Below, in pieces: positions 42,413 through 51,179 of a DNA stretch of 64,000 bases (position 1 is its first letter; each line of letters opens with the position of its first letter). Made by a program: the position numbers and the translations under genes. A model generated the notes under the pieces. It worked only from the letters and a program-made list of their open reading frames with translations. It did no database searches and was not told where the DNA came from. This DNA is from Natronococcus sp. A-GB1 (lineage in GTDB: Archaea > Halobacteriota > Halobacteria > Halobacteriales > Natrialbaceae). Location: NCBI RefSeq assembly GCF_029688845.1, contig NZ_JARUKW010000005.1, forward strand, positions 174,478 to 238,477, written 5' to 3'.

Positions 42413-43744
42413 ATGCCTAAAACACAGGATTTCGAGTACCTGCTCGAGTGCAAGAACGTGATCGGCGTCGATTACGACGAAAGCGAAAACGAGGTTCGGG
42501 TATTCGTCTCACAGAAGGAGCCACCCGGTACCCTCGAGGATAAAGACGACGTCGAGAAACGGATCCGCGAGGTCGGTGACGAGGATATCACCGTCGACGT
42601 CGTCGACGCCGGTTACGGCGAGGAACGACAGGGGTTCGACCCGTTGGCAACTCTCGAGGTGGTTCCCGAGGCCGCGGAGGGGCGAAGCGACCGCAAGCGC
42701 CCGGTGCCTGCCGGAGCGAGCGAGGCCAACGACGACCTGTCTGCGGGTACCGGAGGGCCCTACCCCGCGCGGGTTACGGGCGACGGCGAGGGCGCGGTCT
42801 GGGACGAGGCGGTCGAACCGGGTGAGCTGGTTCGGCTTTCGAACAACCACGTCTACGCGCGCTCGAACGAGGCCGAACTCGGCGAGTCGATCCTTCAGCC
42901 CTCGCCCCACGACGGCGGCGGACCCGACGACGAGGTCGGCCAGCTCGTGGGGTACGTTCCGGTCGAGGACGGCGTCGAGGTCGACGTCGCCGCGAGATCC
43001 GTCGACCCGGAGCGGGAGTCCGACCGGTATCACGAACTCGACGAGGCGTGGCCGACGAAGATCCGCCGGGACGAGTACGGTGACCTCCGCGACGAGACGC
43101 TGACCAAGACGGGACGGACGACGGGAGTAACCAGCGCCACCGTGGAGGCCACGAGCGCGACCGTCGAGGTCGAGTTCGGCGCCGAGCAGGGGTCGGTGAC
43201 GCTGCGCGACCAGCTGATCACGGACTACATGTCCGAGGGCGGGGACAGCGGCTCGCCGGTCTTTCTCGAGAACGGCGAGCTCGTCGGTCTCCTGTTTGCG
43301 GGCTCGTTCCAGCAGACGATCTGCAACCGGATCGAGAACGTCGAACGGCAGCTCGGGGTGGAGATCCTCCTCGAGGAACCGGACGACGGTAACGGGGACG
43401 GAGACGACGACGAAGACGACGAAGACGACGAGGACGCCGATCGGGACGTTCCGGTGTACACGACGTCGTTCGAGACCGATCTCGAGATCGACCTTCGAGA
43501 CGCGACGCTCGCACTCGAGTCGGTGACGTTCGACGAACAGCCGGAGCCAGGTGCAACGGTCGGCGGGACGGTCGTCGTGACGGCGACCGAGGCGGGTGAG
43601 TACTGGCTCGAGGTCGGTGACGAACGGAAAACGTTCGAGAGCGGTGGGGACGACGCGGAACACGAGATCGATGTGACGGTCCCCCTTCCGGACGACGCGG
43701 ATTCGACGGTCACCGTGCCGATCCGCGGCGGCACGATCGGGTAA
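42413..43744 (+). CDS. trypsin-like serine protease without signal peptide
   Basis: A 443-residue protein. Residues 1-85 form an N-terminal domain that I do not recognise. The protease part has His146 in RLSNNHVYAR and the nucleophile Ser279 in EGGDSGSPVFLENGELVG, both typical of chymotrypsin-fold enzymes; the Asp is probably in the 190-220 region. A run of Asp/Glu (about 323-343) joins it to a C-terminal beta-sandwich-like domain (VPVYTTSFETDLEIDLRDAT, then GGTVVVTATEAGEYW). No Sec or Tat signal is seen, so it is probably cytosolic. The cleaved targets are unknown. Confidence 0.8.
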   Translation: MPKTQDFEYLLECKNVIGVDYDESENEVRVFVSQKEPPGTLEDKDDVEKRIREVGDEDITVDVVDAGYGEERQGFDPLATLEVVPEAAEGRSDRKRPVPAGASEANDDLSAGTGGPYPARVTGDGEGAVWDEAVEPGELVRLSNNHVYARSNEAELGESILQPSPHDGGGPDDEVGQLVGYVPVEDGVEVDVAARSVDPERESDRYHELDEAWPTKIRRDEYGDLRDETLTKTGRTTGVTSATVEATSATVEVEFGAEQGSVTLRDQLITDYMSEGGDSGSPVFLENGELVGLLFAGSFQQTICNRIENVERQLGVEILLEEPDDGNGDGDDDEDDEDDEDADRDVPVYTTSFETDLEIDLRDATLALESVTFDEQPEPGATVGGTVVVTATEAGEYWLEVGDERKTFESGGDDAEHEIDVTVPLPDDADSTVTVPIRGGTIG

Positions 43745-43851
43745 GAACCTACTCGACGGCTTCGGACCGCTATCTCCGAGTTCGTCGATCCGAGCGACGG
43801 ACCGTGAGAGGGCGACGATGGATTGATGCGCCACGCGTTCGACCCCGACGT

Positions 43852-44751
43852 ATGGAGACGATTCGGGTCCTGCAGGTCGACGCGTTCACCGACGAGGCGC
43901 TGACGGGCAATCCGGCCGGCGTCGTCCCCGAGGCCGACGGACTCACCGACGAGCAGATGCAGGCGATCGCCCGCGAACTGTCCCTGAGCGAGACTGCGTT
44001 CCTCCGCTCGAGCGACGACGCCGACCGCCGAATTCGGTACTTTACCCCCACACAGGAGGTCGATCTCTGCGGCCACGCGACGATCGGGAGCTACGCCCAC
44101 CTCCACGACGAGGGCCTCGAGCCGGGAACGACGACCCTCGAGACGAACGTCGGCGTCCTCGAGATCGAACTCGAGGCCGACGGGACGGTCTGGATGACCC
44201 AGAGCGAACCGACGATCCGGGAGATCGACGTCGGCTACGACCGCGTCGCCGACGCGCTGGGCGTCGAGATGGCCGCCCTCGAGGGTGCCAGTGACGACAT
44301 CCCGCTCGCGGTCGCCTCGACGGGGCTTCCGTTTCTGATCGTCCCGATAACCTATCTCTCCGATCTCGGCGCGGCCGATCCCGATATGGCCACTATCGAG
44401 GCGCTCACGGAGGAACTCGAGGCGACCGGGATCTACCTCTTCTCGTTCGACGCGCTCGATCGCGAGTCGACGCTGCACGGACGGATGTTCGCCCCCGGCG
44501 CCGGTGTTCCAGAGGATCCGGTCACCGGAACCGCGAGCGGTGCCGTCGGCGCGTACCTCGATCGGTTCGGCGCGTTCGACGACGACCTCCCCGACGAGCT
44601 CCGCCTCGAACAAGGCTACTACGTCAACCGTCCCGGAACGGTCTTCGTTCGGGTCGGCGACCGCGTCAGGGTCGGCGGCCGCGGCGTGACGGCACTCGAC
44701 GGGAGCCTCGTCGTTCCCGACGACGACAGCGATGAAATAATCGAAGGCTGA
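43852..44751 (+). CDS. PhzF family isomerase/epimerase-like protein
   Basis: A 299-residue protein with the PhzF fold of two similar halves. The start is METIRVLQVDAFTDEALTGN, with the catalytic Glu in LSLSETAFLRS, and FTPTQEVDLCGHATIGSY. The second half has PVTGTASGAVGAYLDRFG near the C-terminus. I use the ATG at 43852. PhzF-like proteins are isomerases; most, like this one, stand outside phenazine clusters and have unknown substrates. Confidence 0.87.
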   Translation: METIRVLQVDAFTDEALTGNPAGVVPEADGLTDEQMQAIARELSLSETAFLRSSDDADRRIRYFTPTQEVDLCGHATIGSYAHLHDEGLEPGTTTLETNVGVLEIELEADGTVWMTQSEPTIREIDVGYDRVADALGVEMAALEGASDDIPLAVASTGLPFLIVPITYLSDLGAADPDMATIEALTEELEATGIYLFSFDALDRESTLHGRMFAPGAGVPEDPVTGTASGAVGAYLDRFGAFDDDLPDELRLEQGYYVNRPGTVFVRVGDRVRVGGRGVTALDGSLVVPDDDSDEIIEG

Positions 44752-44858
44752 CAGTTCAAAATTGCCGCGGCTTCGACAAACTCATTCGGTCACGAGTTCT
44801 GAATCATGTGTGCCGTTCGCAACCTTCTTTAGCCGGTCGGGTGACCTTCCAGCTACAG

Positions 44859-47201
44859 ATGGCTGTACTCTGGTTGGACGAGATCAGCGCCGGTGACCTC
44901 GAGAGAGTCGGCGGCAAGGGAGCTTCTCTGGGCGAGCTCACAGGCGCTGGACTTCCCGTCCCACCTGGTTTCGTCGTGACTGCGGACACCTACCGATCGT
45001 TCATCGAGAACGCGAACATCGACGAGGAACTGTTCGAGGTCGTCGACGTCGACGTCGACGATTCGAGTGCGCTCGCAGCGGCGGCCGAGCGCGCCCAAGA
45101 ACTTATCCTCGAGACGCCGTTCCCCGAGGACGTCCGCGAGGAGATCCTCGAGGCCTACCGACAGGTCGGCGATTCCGGCGAGGAGGCGTTCGTCGCCGTC
45201 CGATCCTCCGCGACCGCCGAGGACCTTCCGGATGCCTCCTTCGCCGGCCAGCAGGAGACATATCTCAACATCACCGAGGACGACCTGCTCGACCGCGTTC
45301 GGAGCTGCTGGGCCTCTCTTTTCACCCAGCGGGCGATCTACTACCGACAGGAGAAGGGGTTCGACCACTCCGCGGTGAACATCGCCGTCGTCGTCCAGCA
45401 GATGGTCGAGGCCGAGAAATCCGGCGTCATGTTCACGAGCCACCCCTCGACCGGCGATCCGACGATGATCATCGAGGCCGCCTGGGGACTGGGCGAGGCC
45501 GTCGTCTCGGGGGCCGTTTCCCCGGACAACTACATCGTCCCGCGGGACGGCGGCGACACCGACGTCACCATCGCCGAAAAGAAGGTGATGCACGCCAAAG
45601 ACGAGGAAACTGGTGAAACCGTCGAGCGCGAGGTCCCGGCGGACAAACGCACCGCCCGCGTCCTCTCGGACGACGAGATCGACCGGCTCGTCGAACTCGG
45701 CGAGCGCGTCGAGGATCACTACGACACCCCCCAGGACGTCGAGTGGGCGATCCTCGATGGCGAGGTCTTCATGCTCCAGTCGCGCCCGATCACGACGATC
45801 GACGAGAGTGACACAGACGCGACGAGCGCCGCCGATACCGGCGACATCACGGCGGGACTCACCGACGGCAGCGGGACGCAGGCTCGGGCCGCCGACAGCG
45901 CCGAGAGCGCGACCGGAGCCGGGACCGGCGACGTGGTGGTCGACGGGCTGGGCTCGAGTCCGGGTCGGGTCAGCGGCGCTGCCCGGATCGTCACCAAGCT
46001 CGACGAGCTCGACAAGGTCGGCGAGGGCGACATCATCGTCACCGAGATGACGATGCCCGATATGGTGCCCGCGATGAAACGCGCCGCCGGCATCATCACC
46101 GACGAGGGCGGAATGACCAGCCACGCAGCCATCGTCTCCCGCGAGCTCGGCGTGCCCGCCATCGTCGGTACGACCAACGCCACCAGCGCCCTCGAGGACG
46201 GCCAGGTCGTCACGCTCGACGGCGACAAGGGCTCGGTGCTCGAGGGTGACGTCGTCTCGCCCGAGGAGGAGGCCGAACCCGTCGAGGAGGTACGCCCGCA
46301 GTCACCGGTCAAACCGATGACCGCGACCGAGGTCAAAGTCAACGTCTCCATCCCCGAGGCCGCAGAGCGCGCCGCCGCGACCGGCGCCGACGGCGTCGGC
46401 CTGCTTCGTACGGAGCACATGATCCTCTCGCTGAACCAGACGCCAGCGAAGTTCATCGAAGAGAACGGCGAGGACGCCTACATCAAGGAGCTCGTCCAGG
46501 GCGTTCGCGGCGTCGCCGACGAGTTCTACCCCCGACCCGTCCGAGTCCGGACCCTGGATGCGCCGACCGACGAGTTCCGCCAGCTCGAGGGCGGCGAGGA
46601 CGAACCCCACGAGCACAACCCGATGCTCGGCTACCGAGGCATCCGCCGCTCGCTCGACCGACCCGAGGTCTTCGCCCACGAGCTCGAGGCATTTCGCCGG
46701 CTCTACGAGATGGGCTACGACAACGTCGAGATCATGTTCCCGCTGGTCAACGACGCCGAGGACGTCTACCGGACCAAACAGCTGATGACGGAGGCCGGGA
46801 TCGACCCCGAGAAGCGCACCTGGGGCGTAATGATCGAGACCCCCGCCTCGGCGCTGGCCGTCGAGGGAATGGCCGAAGCGGGGATCGACTTCGCCTCCTT
46901 CGGGACCAACGACCTCACCCAGTACACGCTCGCGGTCGATCGGAACAACGAACACGTCGCCGATCGCTTCGACGAGCTTCACCCCTCCGTGCTCCGGTTG
47001 ATCGGCGACGTCATCGAGACCTGCCGCGAACACGACGTCGACACGAGTATCTGCGGCCAGGCCGGCTCGAAACCCGAGATGGTCCAGTTCCTCGTCAACG
47101 AGGGGATTCACTCGATCTCGGCGAACATCGACGCCGTCCGCGATGTCCAACACGAGGTCAAGCGCGTCGAGCAGAAGCTGCTGCTCGACTCGGTGCGCTG
47201 A
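44859..47201 (+). CDS. ppsA: phosphoenolpyruvate synthase
   Basis: A 780-residue enzyme converting pyruvate and ATP to PEP, AMP and phosphate for gluconeogenesis. The N-terminal ATP-grasp domain starts VLWLDEISAGDLERVGGKGA and includes AVRSSATAEDLPDASFAGQQ. The phosphohistidine is His422 in DEGGMTSHAAIVSRELGVPA, and the C-terminal PEP domain has MIETPASALAVEGMAE, FASFGTNDLTQYTL and SICGQAGSKPEMV. An Ala/Thr-rich linker (about 320-360) joins the first two domains. I start at the ATG at 44859; a 17-residue longer frame is unlikely. Confidence 0.95.
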   Translation: MAVLWLDEISAGDLERVGGKGASLGELTGAGLPVPPGFVVTADTYRSFIENANIDEELFEVVDVDVDDSSALAAAAERAQELILETPFPEDVREEILEAYRQVGDSGEEAFVAVRSSATAEDLPDASFAGQQETYLNITEDDLLDRVRSCWASLFTQRAIYYRQEKGFDHSAVNIAVVVQQMVEAEKSGVMFTSHPSTGDPTMIIEAAWGLGEAVVSGAVSPDNYIVPRDGGDTDVTIAEKKVMHAKDEETGETVEREVPADKRTARVLSDDEIDRLVELGERVEDHYDTPQDVEWAILDGEVFMLQSRPITTIDESDTDATSAADTGDITAGLTDGSGTQARAADSAESATGAGTGDVVVDGLGSSPGRVSGAARIVTKLDELDKVGEGDIIVTEMTMPDMVPAMKRAAGIITDEGGMTSHAAIVSRELGVPAIVGTTNATSALEDGQVVTLDGDKGSVLEGDVVSPEEEAEPVEEVRPQSPVKPMTATEVKVNVSIPEAAERAAATGADGVGLLRTEHMILSLNQTPAKFIEENGEDAYIKELVQGVRGVADEFYPRPVRVRTLDAPTDEFRQLEGGEDEPHEHNPMLGYRGIRRSLDRPEVFAHELEAFRRLYEMGYDNVEIMFPLVNDAEDVYRTKQLMTEAGIDPEKRTWGVMIETPASALAVEGMAEAGIDFASFGTNDLTQYTLAVDRNNEHVADRFDELHPSVLRLIGDVIETCREHDVDTSICGQAGSKPEMVQFLVNEGIHSISANIDAVRDVQHEVKRVEQKLLLDSVR

Positions 47202-47240
47202 TCGAGGACAGTCGTTCGGTTCGCGCTTTCGTGGCAGCTA

Positions 47241-47591
47241 TCAGTCGATCGTTTCGGATCGAAGGTAGTCGGTAAGTTCAGCAACCGTCCGATCGACGAG
47301 GCTGCTCTCGATTCGTCCCTGCCGAAATTCGATATCACCGCGTTCGATCGTTTCGACGCTCCACGGCACGATACTACTCGACTCCGGTGTGCCACCTTCT
47401 ATCCACTCGTCTTCGGCGATGTGAACGAAGCCGTCGTGCCACGTTCGAGTTGTCAGCGCGAGTACGACGTACTGTTCTCCGTGAAATGGGTGGTGCTCGT
47501 TGCTGATTATCAGCCACGGGCGAGCGTAGTCGCTTCCCTTGAACGGATCCGCTCCGTAGCAGACGTCACAGCGCTCGAGATCACTCGTCAC
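47241..47591 (-). CDS. PemK/MazF-like protein
   Basis: A 116-residue protein beginning at the GTG at 47591, which overlaps the stop of the upstream winged-helix gene by 11 bases. Typical PemK/MazF-like segments are GADPFKGSDYARPWLIISN, then EQYVVLALTTRTW and SSIVPWSVETIERGDIEF. In toxins of this fold an early Arg and a later Thr/Ser take part in RNA cleavage; Arg and Ser residues are present but not proof of activity. With the neighbour it looks like a type II toxin-antitoxin pair. Confidence 0.75.
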   Translation of the reverse strand: MTSDLERCDVCYGADPFKGSDYARPWLIISNEHHPFHGEQYVVLALTTRTWHDGFVHIAEDEWIEGGTPESSSIVPWSVETIERGDIEFRQGRIESSLVDRTVAELTDYLRSETID

Positions 47592-47955
47592 TATCCGACT
47601 CGTCGTTCGGCGTCTCCGCGTCGGCTGCATGCGCTCGCCACGCATCCTTGTCCTCGGATCCGTATCGTTCGTTCAGCCGTTCGGTCGCCCGTCGGTATCG
47701 GTCGAACGACCGAATCCGTTCTCGGTCGCCGATCGCCCAGTATTCACCCTTATGACGGACGAGATCGCGGTCCTTGAGCCGACCGAGGACGGTGCTAATC
47801 GAGTTCCGGTTGATTTCCGTCCGGTCGGCTATCTCCGTCGCTTTGAACGCGTGATCGTCGTTCGCGATTAGAAATTGCAGGACCTTCTCCGGGTTACTTA
47901 GCTCCTGGAGTTCGTCTTCGGGTGTGTTCTCGAACGTTTCCATGTCGATCGCCAT
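47581..47955 (-). CDS. winged-helix DNA-binding protein, probable antitoxin/regulator
   Basis: A 124-residue protein. The winged helix covers about 15-75: LSNPEKVLQFLIANDDHAFK, then ATEIADRTEINRNSISTVLG and a wing GRLKDRDLVRHKGEYWAIG. The tail is helical and acidic, ending DESDSDE, which may wrap the partner. It overlaps the PemK-like gene and precedes it, the usual order for antitoxin then toxin. It probably represses its own promoter. Confidence 0.75.
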   Translation of the reverse strand: MAIDMETFENTPEDELQELSNPEKVLQFLIANDDHAFKATEIADRTEINRNSISTVLGRLKDRDLVRHKGEYWAIGDRERIRSFDRYRRATERLNERYGSEDKDAWRAHAADAETPNDESDSDE

Positions 47956-48110
47956 ACGTGCTCTTACCGTCGATCACCCGTAAGTGTTCCTAGCGTAGCT
48001 TTGTATGGATGTAACAATGTATCTACCATCGATCGAGCAGGCCGCCACTCTCGAGGACCCAGTTCGGGAAGAACGCAACTACTAAGCGGCTGACCCGACT
48101 GCTGAGTGAT

Positions 48111-49196
48111 ATGCAAGCGGAGCCGCAGGCGTTCGACCGGGTGCTGTCCTCGATGTGTACGACACCCCACCCGGACGCGCGCGATGTGGCCGAACGGTTT
48201 CTCGCGACGAACCCCGGCGATCCCGCCACCTACCAGCGGGTCGCGGCCCTCGAGGACGACGCCGTCGCGATGCTTGGGGAGCTTGCCGGCCTCGAGGATC
48301 CCGCCGGCTACGTCGCAAGCGGCGGAACGGAGGCGAACATCCAGGCCGTCCGGATCGCTCGCGAGCGAGCCGACTCGCCGAGGCCGAACGTCGTCGTGCC
48401 CGAGTCGGGCCACTTCAGCTTCCAGAAGGCCGCCGACGTGCTCGAGGTCGAGCTGCGGCTCGTGCCGACAGACGACGATCACCGCGTAGATCTCGAGGCG
48501 GTTCGGGCCAGCGTCGATGCCGACACCGCCCTGATCGTCGGCGTCGCCGGCACCACGGAGTACGGCCGGGTCGATCCGATCCCCGAACTCGGTCGAATCG
48601 CCGACTCGGTCGGTGCCCTGTTGCACGTCGACGCCGCCTGGGGCGGGTTCGTTCTTCCCTTCACGGATCACGAGTGGCACTTCGGCCACGCGACCGTCGA
48701 CACGATGGCGATCGATCCCCACAAGATGGGCCAGGCCGCGATTCCGGCGGGCGGATTGCTCGCCCGTTCCGACAAGCTGCTCGACGAACTGGCCGTCGAC
48801 ACGCCCTACCTCGAGTCGACCGCCCAGGCCACACTAACTGGAACTCGGTCGGGTGCGGGCGTTGCCAGTGCCGTGGCGGCGATGGAGGCGCTGTGGCCCG
48901 AGGGCTACCGCGAACAGTACGTTCGCTCCCAGCACAACGCCGAGTGGCTGGCCGACGCCCTCGAAAAACGCGGGTACGAGGTCGTCGATCCTTCTCTGCC
49001 GCTGGTGGCGGCGACGGTCCCTCGAGCGACGTTCGACGCGCTCCGGGCGAAGGGGTGGCGAATCTCCAGGACCGCAACGGGCGAGCTTCGAGTCGTCTGT
49101 ATGCCCCACGTCACCCGCGAGATGCTCGCCTCCTTCGTCGGGGAGCTGGATCGACTCGAGGTGCGTGCGAGCGTGCCCGTCGCGAGCGACGACTGA
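48111..49196 (+). CDS. mfnA: PLP-dependent tyrosine/aspartate decarboxylase
   Basis: A 361-residue group II decarboxylase. PLP binds Lys205 in [15 protein letters not shown], with the His stack in [14 protein letters not shown] and Asp in [13 protein letters not shown]. Length and sequence match archaeal MfnA, which makes tyramine for methanofuran in methanogens. Haloarchaea lack methanofuran, so here aspartate 1-decarboxylation to beta-alanine for coenzyme A is the more likely role. The gene stands alone. Confidence 0.92.
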   Translation: MQAEPQAFDRVLSSMCTTPHPDARDVAERFLATNPGDPATYQRVAALEDDAVAMLGELAGLEDPAGYVASGGTEANIQAVRIARERADSPRPNVVVPESGHFSFQKAADVLEVELRLVPTDDDHRVDLEAVRASVDADTALIVGVAGTTEYGRVDPIPELGRIADSVGALLHVDAAWGGFVLPFTDHEWHFGHATVDTMAIDPHKMGQAAIPAGGLLARSDKLLDELAVDTPYLESTAQATLTGTRSGAGVASAVAAMEALWPEGYREQYVRSQHNAEWLADALEKRGYEVVDPSLPLVAATVPRATFDALRAKGWRISRTATGELRVVCMPHVTREMLASFVGELDRLEVRASVPVASDD

Positions 49197-49212
49197 GAAA
49201 GACTCGAGAGCG

Positions 49213-50118
49213 CTACTGCATCGCCTTGACCCAGCCCGGAACCGAGGCCATCCCCTCCTTGTCCTCCCAGCCGTGCTCGCGGAGGTAGGTCTCGAAATCG
49301 GTGAACTCGAAGCCGAAGCGATTTTCGAGTCCCTCGAGATCCGCACTGTAGCCGACCTCGTTGAACCACTCGCACATGACGGTAAACTCCTCGCCGAAGG
49401 AGTCGTAGGCGTCCTCGATCGGGACGTGGACGGGTTCGACGTCGCGGCCCGTCACCTCGGAGAGGGTGTTGGCCGCTTCCGCCAGCGTGAGTTCGTCGCC
49501 CGCGAGTTCGATGCGCTCGCCGACGAACTCGTCCGGGCTTGCGAGCGCGACGGCGGCGGCGTGGCCGACGTCGTCGGTGTCGATCATCTGCAGGGAGACG
49601 CCCTCCTCGAGGGGCAGCGCGATCTGACCGTCCTCGACGACGTCCTCGGCGAACGCCTCGAAGTTCTGGAAGAAGAACACGGGGCCGAGGACCGTCATCG
49701 GGAGCTCGAGGTCCTGGGCGTACTCGTCGATCTCCTGTGCCGAGTCGAAGTGGGGGACGCCGGTGTCCTCCCAGTGGCTGCCGACGCCGCTGAGGACGAA
49801 CTGGTCGACCCCCTCATCGGCGGCGACCTCGGCGATGTTTTTGCCCTGCTGGACCTGTGCGTCGTAGCCCTGTGTCCAGAAGTTGGTGACGGCGAAGACG
49901 GCGTCGGCCTCGGCGACGTGGGGGGCAAGCGACTCCTTCTCGTCCAGATTGCCTTCGACCATCGTTACCCCTCGCTCGGACAGCGCCTGGGCCGTCTCGC
50001 TCGAGGCGTCCCGCGTGAGTCCGTAGACGTCGAACTCGGTGTCGCTCTCGAGCAGGTGATCGACGACCGCGCCGCCCTGGTTACCGGTCGCGCCGGTGAC
50101 GAGAACGCTCGTGCTCAT
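49213..50118 (-). CDS. NmrA family NAD(P)-binding protein
   Basis: A 301-residue atypical SDR. The cofactor motif is VLVTGATGNQGGAVVDHLLE, with the GxxGxxG pattern. DAVFAVTNFWTQGYDAQVQQ and VDQFVLSGVGSHWEDTGVPH are typical of the NmrA/HSCARG group, which senses NADPH/NAD or acts on quinones. The Tyr-Lys pair of standard SDRs is absent, as usual in this group. It converges with mfnA, 16 bp apart. Confidence 0.87.
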   Translation of the reverse strand: MSTSVLVTGATGNQGGAVVDHLLESDTEFDVYGLTRDASSETAQALSERGVTMVEGNLDEKESLAPHVAEADAVFAVTNFWTQGYDAQVQQGKNIAEVAADEGVDQFVLSGVGSHWEDTGVPHFDSAQEIDEYAQDLELPMTVLGPVFFFQNFEAFAEDVVEDGQIALPLEEGVSLQMIDTDDVGHAAAVALASPDEFVGERIELAGDELTLAEAANTLSEVTGRDVEPVHVPIEDAYDSFGEEFTVMCEWFNEVGYSADLEGLENRFGFEFTDFETYLREHGWEDKEGMASVPGWVKAMQ

Positions 50119-50353
50119 GTTCCACCCCGTTCGTCGGTCGCGGTCGGTGCGGCGAACTCGGCTCGAGCGGCGGCGGTTTGTGGTTGCATTACGTTACCTG
50201 ATTCGCCACGTAACCATATACGCGTTTGGCGACACCGAAGATACCACGTAACACCGGTGTTATCGGCCCGTGTGCGCCGAGCCGTCGCTGTCCGGAAGCT
50301 CGGTTCGAAAAGAGCGAAACGCAGACCGGGAACGGGAAGAGACGCTCCGTTCG

Positions 50354-50914
50354 TTACGCGCCGTTTTTCTTGCAGATCTCGAGGAAGTTCTCGAAGATCT
50401 CCTCGCCCTCCTCGGTGTGTGCCACTTCAGGATGCCACTGGACGCCGTAGAGGTCGCGATCGGCGTCGCTCATCGCCTCGACGTCACAGACGTCGCTGCG
50501 TGCGGTGCGTTCGAACCCGTCGGGGAGTTCGGTGACCTCGTCGGCGTGACTCGCCCAGACTCGCGTCTCGGGGTGGAGACTGCCCGTGAGCGGATCGTCC
50601 TCGTCGACGATCTCGACGGTCACGTCGGCGTAGCCGCCGTACTCGCCGCTGCCGACCGAGCCGCCGAGCTCCGTCGCGATCAGTTGCATCCCAAGACAGA
50701 TCCCCAGGACGGGGACGTCCGACTCGAGGTATTCCGCCGAACGGCCGATCCGATCCATGTCGGGACCGCCCGAGAGGACGACGCCGTCGGCGTCGACGTC
50801 CGCGGGATCCGTCTCGTTGTCGATCAGTTCCGCCTGGACGCCGAGGTCCCGAAGCGCCCGCTGCTCGAGGTGGGTGAACTGTCCGTGGTTGTCCACCACG
50901 ACGATCTTCGTCAT
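50354..50914 (-). CDS. guaA: GMP synthase subunit A (glutamine amidotransferase)
   Basis: A 186-residue class I glutamine amidotransferase, the separate N-terminal part of archaeal GMP synthase. It supplies ammonia to convert XMP to GMP. The triad is Cys73 in LGICLGMQL, His161 and Glu163 in VQWHPEVAHTEEG. I use the ATG at 50914 (MTKIVVVDNHGQFTH); the open frame extends much further upstream, through the region of the small membrane protein on the other strand. The ATP pyrophosphatase subunit is not in the window. Confidence 0.94.
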   Translation of the reverse strand: MTKIVVVDNHGQFTHLEQRALRDLGVQAELIDNETDPADVDADGVVLSGGPDMDRIGRSAEYLESDVPVLGICLGMQLIATELGGSVGSGEYGGYADVTVEIVDEDDPLTGSLHPETRVWASHADEVTELPDGFERTARSDVCDVEAMSDADRDLYGVQWHPEVAHTEEGEEIFENFLEICKKNGA

Positions 50915-51004
50915 TACGACGGTATAGCCAGTCGGCCGGTAAAAGCGGACCGGAACCGCGAGTTCGTCGGTACGTTTATGGACGCCTCCCCGGTTCGTAC
51001 CCAC

Positions 51005-51142
51005 ATGGCAATCGATACACGCGAATTCGAGCATCCCGCCTGGCTCACCGCGGGAAGCACCGTCGCTGGCTACCTCCTGATCATCGCCGTGCTGACGGCG
51101 GCGCTGTTCGTGGTGCCGTGGCTCGTCTTCGCCGCGCTGTAA
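51005..51142 (+). CDS. small membrane protein, 45 residues
   Basis: The frame starts MAIDTREFEHPAWLTAGSTV and has one or two hydrophobic segments (about 18-45) ending LVFAAL. A short N-terminal polar part and a single long helix suggest a small subunit or accessory protein. I believe similar proteins recur beside guaA in haloarchaea, but I cannot name a function. It is divergent from guaA, 90 bp apart. Confidence 0.6.
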   Translation: MAIDTREFEHPAWLTAGSTVAGYLLIIAVLTAALFVVPWLVFAAL

Positions 51143-51179
51143 AGAGAAGACGACGGGACGAGTCGACCCGGCAGTTCGA

